Shown here piece by piece: positions 57,950 to 64,000 of a DNA stretch of 64,000 nucleotides. The notes under the pieces were generated by a model. It was not told where the DNA came from. It searched no databases and was given only the letters and a program-made list of their open reading frames with translations. The stretch is taken from positions 106,979,001 to 107,043,000 of the forward strand of contig CM027380.1 of assembly GCA_015680905.1 (NCBI GenBank), in the 5' to 3' direction. Each line of letters opens with the position of its first letter. Position 1 is the first letter of the stretch. A program made the position numbers and the translations under genes. The DNA is from Coptis chinensis. Its lineage: Eukaryota > Streptophyta > Magnoliopsida > Ranunculales > Ranunculaceae.

Positions 57950-60900
57950 GTTTTATCCAATTTTTTGCTTAGCATACGCATGCTGGGAACAAGGTCTTCA
58001 AGGCTAGTTTGTGGAACAAATTCAAAGCGACTTAAGTACTTAATTAACCACCAATCCCGCATTGTTTTGATCTGGCCATACGCCAGGTGCATGTCACATG
58101 TGGTGGATCACTACCGGCACAAGTTCCAAGCCGTACAATTACACAAAGATGAGCAACTCCTGGATTTGATTCCTCAAGTGCTCACTACCGATGACAACTT
58201 GATCTTTGACAAGGATTCGACTTCTTAGAGATAGAAAGGGCAGTTTTCCTCATGAAATCAGATAGTGCTCCTGGGCCGATGGCTTCCAGGGCCATTTCTA
58301 TCATCATTGCTGGAGCATTATTAGGTACGATGTATGTTTTGTTGTACAATCGTTCTTTAAAGATGTTACTATTCCAGGGGGACTCAATGCAAACTTTATC
58401 ACTCTTATCCCTAAGAGCAAGGATGCCAAGCAATTAAAGCACTATCGACCAATTTGCATGAGTAATTTTCTTATGAAAATCATTTCAAAGGTGTTGCAGC
58501 TTAGACTCAATGAACACATGCACAAACTGGTCTCTAAGGAACAATACGGTTTCATTAAAGACAAATGTGTGCACTCTAGCATCGGTCTTGCATCTGAGCT
58601 CATGAATGAACTAAATAGAAAAAGTTTTGGCGGGCGGCAAAGAATCAAAGTGGATATTTCCACGGGCTTTTCGATACTATGAGTTGGGAATTTGTTTGTC
58701 AAGCCATGTCAAGGATGGGGTTTTCACTCACTTGGATCGCATGGATAAAAAATCATGGAATCATTTCGCATGTCTATTCTTCTTAATGGGGACCTGTTGG
58801 GTACTTTTAGGTTGGAAGGGGATTGAAACAAAGGGGACCCATGTCACCGCTCCTATTTGCTCTTGCAGAGGATTGTGCGAGTAGAGGAATCAATGATTTG
58901 ATGCTCAGGAACAAGATAAAACCAATGCTCTTTGTCAAGGATATACCAGCTCCAAGTCACTTGCTTTTCGCGGATGACATTATTATCTTCACCAATGGAA
59001 ATCTCAGGTATCTTCAAGCAATTTCAAAGTTACTTTCTAGATATGAGAAAGCCTCAGGCCAAACTATGAACAGAGACAAGTGTAAACTTTTTTTGGGGAG
59101 TTTTACACATGATAGGAGGGCAAGAGCAGTTCAAAAGTTGCGCATAGCGGAGGGCACTCTCCCAGAAAAATATTTAGGCATCCCACTCATCCAAGGCAGA
59201 GTCACAAGAGATGCAAATTTAGTCAATGAATAAATTAAACTCAAGTTGTCTAGTTGGAAAGGACGCATGCTTTCACTTCAAGGCAGATGCACACTGATCA
59301 AATCTGTGATTAGTAGCATGCCTATATACAATATGTCAATTTACAAGTGGCCTCAGAGAGCGATTAAAGATGCGAAAAAGCGATGAGAAATTTCTTATGG
59401 AGTGGTGACCCATCCATAAAAGGGAGTAACGGGTTCGTGGGACAAGGTATGCAAACCTTCTGAGAAGGAGGGGCTCGGTATTAGAAAACTTGGAGAAGTT
59501 AATCGAGCAATGCTCATGAAGTTAGCTGGAGGTTTCTAGAAGGGACTGATGATTTTGCAATCTTTATGCAAAACAAATATCTTACAAGAGATGGTGATGT
59601 GATAGGCTATTATAGGCCAACCTCTATATGGCAGGGAATCAAAGAAGCAATGCGAGAAATCAGACCAAGAACTCAATAGGCTATTGGTAGTGGCAATCTT
59701 GTGGATATCTGGAGAGACAATTGGCTGGGTTCTGCATCACTCAAAGATGCACTGAATCTCACCAACCATGAACTCAAAGATTGTAACTCCAAAGTAAGTA
59801 CACTTATTGTAAATGGATCCGTCCAAATACCAAGTAACTTTCGGGCCTTGATAACCAGCTTCTTTGGACTCACAACCGATGGCATTCTAAAATGGAACGA
59901 TGGTGATAGAGACACACTTATTTGGTGCCTCGACCTCAAAGGGAAATTCAGTGTTGCCTCGGCATTTCAAGAAATCCTTGAGGAAAAGAAATGTGAATAG
60001 TTGGCACAAGCATATGTGGAACTCACACACTCATCCTAGAACCGCAGGCTATAGCATGGAGAATTTGTCAAATGGGCATATCAATTGATGAAGCAAATCA
60101 AAAGAAGCGGGTCAAGCTAGTTTCTTCTTGCCGACTTTGTGGAAATAATGAAGAAACAAATTCTCACCTTATATGGGAATGCTCCTTCTCATTCTGAGAT
60201 ATGGAGCCGGGCTCGGACAAAAGTTTAAGATGAGAGGAAATTTCAACAAGTTAAATGATGCTATCAAACTCTCTCGATTCGAAGAGTCCACTAATCAAAC
60301 AACTGTGGAACCTCGGCAGTGGTGGGCACTATGACCATCATTTGGAAACATAGGAACATGGTTGTGTTTGAAGACAAGAAGCCGGACATCTTAAAATGCC
60401 TTACACAAGTCGGAAGACAAATTCATTGTTCTTCTCACTTATCCAAGGTCATCATGTACTCGAAGACACTCAAAATTCTCGCCGATTGGGGCATTCAAGG
60501 GAAACTAAGAACGCTCCCCGAATAGAGAGTGTTAATCTGGGTTGCACCAAATGCTCCAACCATCAAAGTCAACACCGATGGGGCATCTAGGGTAATCCGG
60601 GGACTTGCCGGGGATTGGATCTACTTCGGAGATCATAACGGAGATTTTCTCTTAACTTACTGCAGGCGATGGGAGTGACTACGAAGTTCTTGGGCTGAGT
60701 GTTTGGCAATCATTGAAGCCCTTGAACCGGCAGCCACTAAGGGATGGTCCGACATTTTGGGTTGAAACAGACTCTGAAGCAGCAAATCCGAGGCTTTTGG
60801 ATCGTCCACGGCTGCCATGGGCCTTGATTCACAGATGGAAACATGTCCAAAATATGCTACAAAAGTTTGTCATCACTTCAATTTGGAGAGAAGCAAACTT

Positions 60901-61150
60901 CTCGATCTTCTTTTGTAAAGGGAGTCACACTTACGAGACAACATAGGAAGAACATATCTTGGTAGACCTTCATGGATTACAAGATGGGAGCATCCCGCGA
61001 ATACCTACTATAGACTTAGATAGTGCTTTGCACTTTTTGAATCTTTGTAAAGACCTAGTGCTGATTCTGAGTGAGATGTGAACTTGTCACAATCCACTCA
61101 CACCATTCTTTTGTTCTTTTTCCTTTTAATACAATCAAAACGAGCTTACC
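57950..61150 (+). mobile_element. L1-type LINE, 5'-truncated and decayed (ORF2 remnants)
   Basis: Pieces of one ORF2 lie in order, in changing frames. A pre-RT linker (57965-58228) runs to the RT entry DSAPGP near 58262. The RT core follows: HYRPICMSNFLMKIISKVL near 58440-58500, EQYGFIKDKCVHSS near 58540-58585, KVDISTGF near 58647. The catalytic FADD lies near 58967 and LPEKYLGIPL near 59159. Later come the zinc-binding zf-RVT part (about 60000-60190, with CRLCGNNEETNSHLIWEC) and a C-terminal RNase H (about 60540-60960, with NTDGASR and ETDSEAAN). Frame changes and stops occur at least near 58225, 58435, 58650, 58820, 59233 and 60000. The endonuclease and ORF1 are missing at the 5' end, as usual for incomplete reverse transcription. 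The 3' end is near 61110-61150, with no long poly(A) left, so the copy is old. Confidence 0.88.
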
Positions 61151-61229
61151 CAGCAAAAAAGCATGTCAGTGTGTATGTCGACAAAATCGGTCCTAAAATT
61201 TAACAAATAATTTGGGATAAGAAACTAAA

Positions 61230-61595
61230 ATTTTACATCTAATTTGTGAATGGGTCGCCTAACATCAAATGGAAGTGGTTATAGTGGTGCTTTGAGGGCT
61301 CTAGAGAGGTGAAGTGATAATGGCTTACTCAAGTTTTGGAGGTAAACCCTCATCAGTTCTATTTCAAGAGCTTAGTGCTATTTATTATGGTCTCAAAGGA
61401 GGGATTTTATGCAATGTTAAGAAGCTGGAGGTGGAATCAGACTCACTTAAGGCTACAGAGATTTTAATGGTAATTAAAAAGTCAGAATTTGGCTGCAGGT
61501 ATACTTGGTGCGCTGCAAGAATTTATTGGTGTAAGTTTCACTCATGTGTTTAGGAAACGAATAGAGTAGCTGAATAGAGTAGCTAGTGAAGAAGG
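61230..61595 (+). pseudogene. RNase H-like (RVT_3) domain remnant
   Basis: The frame 61314-61553 reads LFQELSAIYYGLKGGIL, then KKLEVESDSLKATEIL. This is the E-x-A/S-I-x-x-G-L and ESDS pattern of plant RNase H-like proteins and LINE-encoded RNase H. Before it, in another frame, GALRALEGEV fits the preceding strand, and NRVAE after 61556 fits the family ending. It lies just past the LINE end, whose own RNase H is already accounted for, so it belongs to another element or a host RNase H-like gene. Short and frameshifted. Confidence 0.55.
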
Positions 61596-62280
61596 TTGCA
61601 TGTATTTTATATCTCCTCTAACCTCAAGGCCAGAAGAATATGTAAAGCAGGGGCGGATCCAAGGGGGATGCAGCACACCCAATTTTTCCGTCGAAAAGAA
61701 AAATACTAGTTATAATAGTGTATAATTCACCCCAAAAAAATATTTGTAATAGTGTATAATAGTGTAATATTTGTAATAATTATAATAGTGTATAATTCAA
61801 CCTAAAATCTTAGTTCAAAATCTCGAATTGGCTGAGATTTTGGAAGGCAGGAAATCCCGGCCTATCCAGAAAAAAAACTTGTATGTCACGTAGTGTGTAC
61901 CAAAACATTTTGTAAAATGGTTGAAACTGAGAACTTGAACTTTTTAATTTGGTATTCACTATTCAGCATTCACACTTATCTGCCTCGTAAGTCCATTTAT
62001 AGGTCTGTCAAAGCTTAGATTTGTGTTGTCTTTGCTCAACTTGTTTGAACAAACATGTTCGGAATATGGATAAGTGTACTCCTTTTGCATGTGGTGAAAT
62101 TGGATACCTTTACGATAGCTGTACATGTATGACTCTTACAGTCTTAGGAACATCACTAGAGATAGGCAGATAGCATGTTGGTACAAGTAATAAAGCCTTC
62201 ATCTACTGTACACATAGACGTACTCGCAGAAACATTTATGTTTATCTTGACGAATTTGTCAACTTCTCAAATCCTCACAC
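61596..62280. other. Intergenic DNA with one hAT-like end motif
   Basis: CAGGGGCGGATCCAAGGGGG at 61648-61667 is listed separately. Around 61700-61800 the words TATAATAGTGTATAATTC recur. No gene seen. Confidence 0.4.
61648..61667. mobile_element. hAT-like terminal motif
   Basis: The motif CAGGGGCGGATCCAAGGGGG has the form of the terminal inverted repeat common in plant hAT-type non-autonomous elements. The same motif, with one change, is at 63387. No matching inverted end (CCGCCCCTG) was found nearby, so the element limits are unknown. Confidence 0.35.
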
Positions 62281-62283
62281 CTC

Positions 62284-62290
62284 TATATAA
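62284..62290 (+). promoter_or_regulatory. TATA box of the second Kunitz gene
   Basis: TATATAA, 56-62 bases upstream of the start codon, in the same CTCTATATA setting and at the same distance as in the first Kunitz gene. Confidence 0.5.
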
Positions 62291-62345
62291 ATCAGCTCAA
62301 TCTCAACAAATCATCAAACTTCTTTGCTTTGACACCTCTATCATC

Positions 62346-62955
62346 ATGTTGAATGTAATAGGAGTTGTAAGCCTTCTATTGTTCGTTATAGCCGACCCAC
62401 TTTCCATACTTGCTCAAGGCACAATTCCTCCTGTGCTTGACACCACTGGACAACCACTCCAAGCTGGTACTCAGTACTACATCTTGCCAGCAAGTACTCA
62501 TAATGGAGGAGGTGTCACCTTGGTTAACCGGAAATGCCTCGTGCCCGTTCTTTGTTGGCCAAGAGGACCGCATCGGTTCAACAGGCCTTCCTGTCATTTT
62601 CACTCCATCCTTGGCTACTGAAACAGTTATAGGGGAATCCAGGGACTTTAGGATAAGATTCAATGCTTCCACGATTTGTGTTCAATCGACAGAATGGGCA
62701 CTTGAGTCTAATCCTGCTTCCACACAAAGGACACTTATAACAACAGGAGCCGGTAACAGGGCTGGTGTCTCCCTTCAAATTGATAGAAATGGAAGTGGCT
62801 ACAAGCCAGGCTTCTGCCCTGAGTGCCGGCCCCCTAGGCCGCCTAGAGTGTGCCCTAAGCCTAGGTGCGGAGATGTTGGAGTTTATGTTGAAAATGGAAG
62901 GAGACTGTTGGCTTTGTATGCTCCAGCTCTTCCAGTTGTATTTAGGAAAGCTTGA
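62346..62955 (+). pseudogene. Kunitz-type (miraculin-like) inhibitor with one frameshift
   Basis: Related to the gene at 56432. The start MLNVIGVVSLLLFVIADPLS is a signal peptide, followed by the family signature PVLDTTGQPLQAGTQYYILP and GGGVTLVNR. One extra base within 62526-62534 (the CGGAAATGC stretch) shifts the frame. The rest continues in the next frame: NASCPFFVGQEDR, ESRDFRIRFNASTICVQSTEWAL, the Pro/Cys-rich CPECRPPRPPRVCPKPRCGD and LLALYAPALPVVFRKA. Apart from this the gene is full length (about 202 residues) and well conserved, with a TATA box. It may be a very recent pseudogene, or the shift may be an assembly error. In the reactive loop the DFRIRF stretch keeps an Arg, as in trypsin-type Kunitz inhibitors. 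If the frame is intact in reality it would be an active gene. Confidence 0.85.
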
Positions 62956-64000
62956 ACTAAGAACAGTGAAGTCGTTTGACAATAATAGCTAAAGAAAAAA
63001 AAAAAAACGCACGCATTGAATAAACTGCATAATAACGAATAAGTTGAATCTGTATAGCTGTAATTCAACGAAGAATGAGTTATATAAAGCCATTCAGGGA
63101 TCGTGGAGCTTTCCTCTTCAAATGACTTTCTTTTTTTTTTTTTTTTTTTTTTTCAGTTTGATATAATTTTCTCTTTCCATGTTTGTTTTTGTCATTAAAT
63201 CATAAATTGTTTTGTATTTGATTGTTTGGTATAATGTCAAAATCATTTATGTTAAATTTGATTTTAAAAACATAATTAGTTATAGTAAAAATGGTTGCCG
63301 ACATTCTCGAGTGCCTCACTTAGTCACTGAGACTATTGGAGGAAACTACATAATGCAGTTAATTTAGAATAACTAAGCCCCAGTCCCAGGGGCGGAGCCA
63401 AGGGGGTGCAAGGGTCCTCAGCTGCGCACCCTCAACCTTGGACAAAAAAATAACAGTAGTAGTACAAAAAGAATAACTATGCTACTCCTAAAACAACATA
63501 TAGAATATATATCATCTCTACCAACCTTTTGATTTGTTTCATAATATTGTAATTTAACTAGTTTTCAATAAGTTGAAACTACCATAACAAAGTGAAAATT
63601 TTCTTTGTGGGTTTATCTTTGCACACATTGTATCAACTAGCTACCAAGCTATTTTCGTTTGGTAAGTTAATCAAATTTCTTGTTAAAAAATTCCATTATG
63701 CTCTAAATTAGATTTTATAATTTTGGGCAGTTTCTATCATCAAATTGGATTATTGTAGTGCCCCTATATTTTAATTACATTACAAAAATGCCCCTACACT
63801 TTATTCAGGTATATTGAGCATATTTTGAAATTATCAATATTTCAACCATTAACATATAATTTTGAATTTTTCAAAAACTAAAATATCCGACGGAATTCTG
63901 AGATTCTGTTTGAAATCCCGAACTATGGTTCTAATGTAATTAGAATTGCTACAATGATAAACTTGCATTAATTAATAATAGTACAAAAAAACTAAAAACG
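62956..64000. other. 3' flank and intergenic DNA with poly-T and a hAT-like end
   Basis: A T-run of more than 20 lies at 63131-63153. The hAT-like motif CAGGGGCGGAGCCAAGGGGG at 63387-63406 begins a stretch with TGCACCC-like words in inverted form. The last 500 bases are AT-rich, with GTAGTGCCCCTATATTTTAA and AATGCCCCTACACTTT as a short repeat near 63757-63803. No gene seen. Confidence 0.4.

Noticed and set aside
62376-62982. Antisense open frames over the second Kunitz gene
   Set aside because: Shadows of the real gene on the other strand. No known motif.
1-64000. A novel coding system or gene cluster
   Set aside because: All larger open frames fit known transposon or plant gene families, and the intact genes share no pathway.

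Overview
The window is nuclear DNA of a flowering plant, very probably a eudicot. The evidence is spliceosomal introns, plant gene families (SKP1-like, small heat-shock protein, ACT-domain ACR protein, Kunitz/miraculin-like inhibitors) and Ty1/copia, Ty3/gypsy and L1-type LINE elements of plant lineages. I cannot name the species.

Layout. 1-1059: tail of a Ty1/copia element with its 3' LTR. 1060-12300: gene-poor host DNA with an intact SKP1-like gene (3343-3834), a broken class I small heat-shock protein gene (4772-5234), the first two exons of an At2g23090-like small protein gene (8263-8459), AT-rich repeat families and a possible CACTA end. 12300-51182: a nested pile of retroelements. An old copia (12549 onward) is split by a 13.9-kb Athila-type element (14622-28487). 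That element's 5' LTR holds a 3.4-kb solo LTR of another gypsy family, and its gag region holds a piece of a host quinone-oxidoreductase-like gene. The old copia resumes at 28493-29457 and meets a second, fuller copia (29458-34619). To its right, on the minus strand, lies a second Athila (45890-51182). A long gypsy LTR lies in its reverse transcriptase, and that LTR is itself split by an 8.4-kb Tat-lineage element (35484-43841) carrying a 45-bp tandem hairpin array.

51183-57000: a palindrome-rich minisatellite, a tRNA-like sequence, a small foldback MITE, a cluster of Helitron-like 3' ends, a 5'-truncated ACR pseudogene and an intact Kunitz-type inhibitor gene. 57286-61150: a MITE and a decayed 5'-truncated L1 LINE. 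61230-64000: an RNase H-like remnant, a second Kunitz gene with one frameshift, and two hAT-like end motifs.

Only the SKP1-like gene and the first Kunitz gene look able to make full proteins. The two Kunitz genes are a family pair separated by the LINE; otherwise I see no co-working gene set. I found no new coding system. The observations most worth following are the host-gene fragment inside Athila gag, the two hairpin/palindrome arrays, the WRKY-type (TTGAC) array in one gypsy LTR, the tRNA-like sequence and the Helitron-end cluster. All coordinates, alignments and identities were made by eye.
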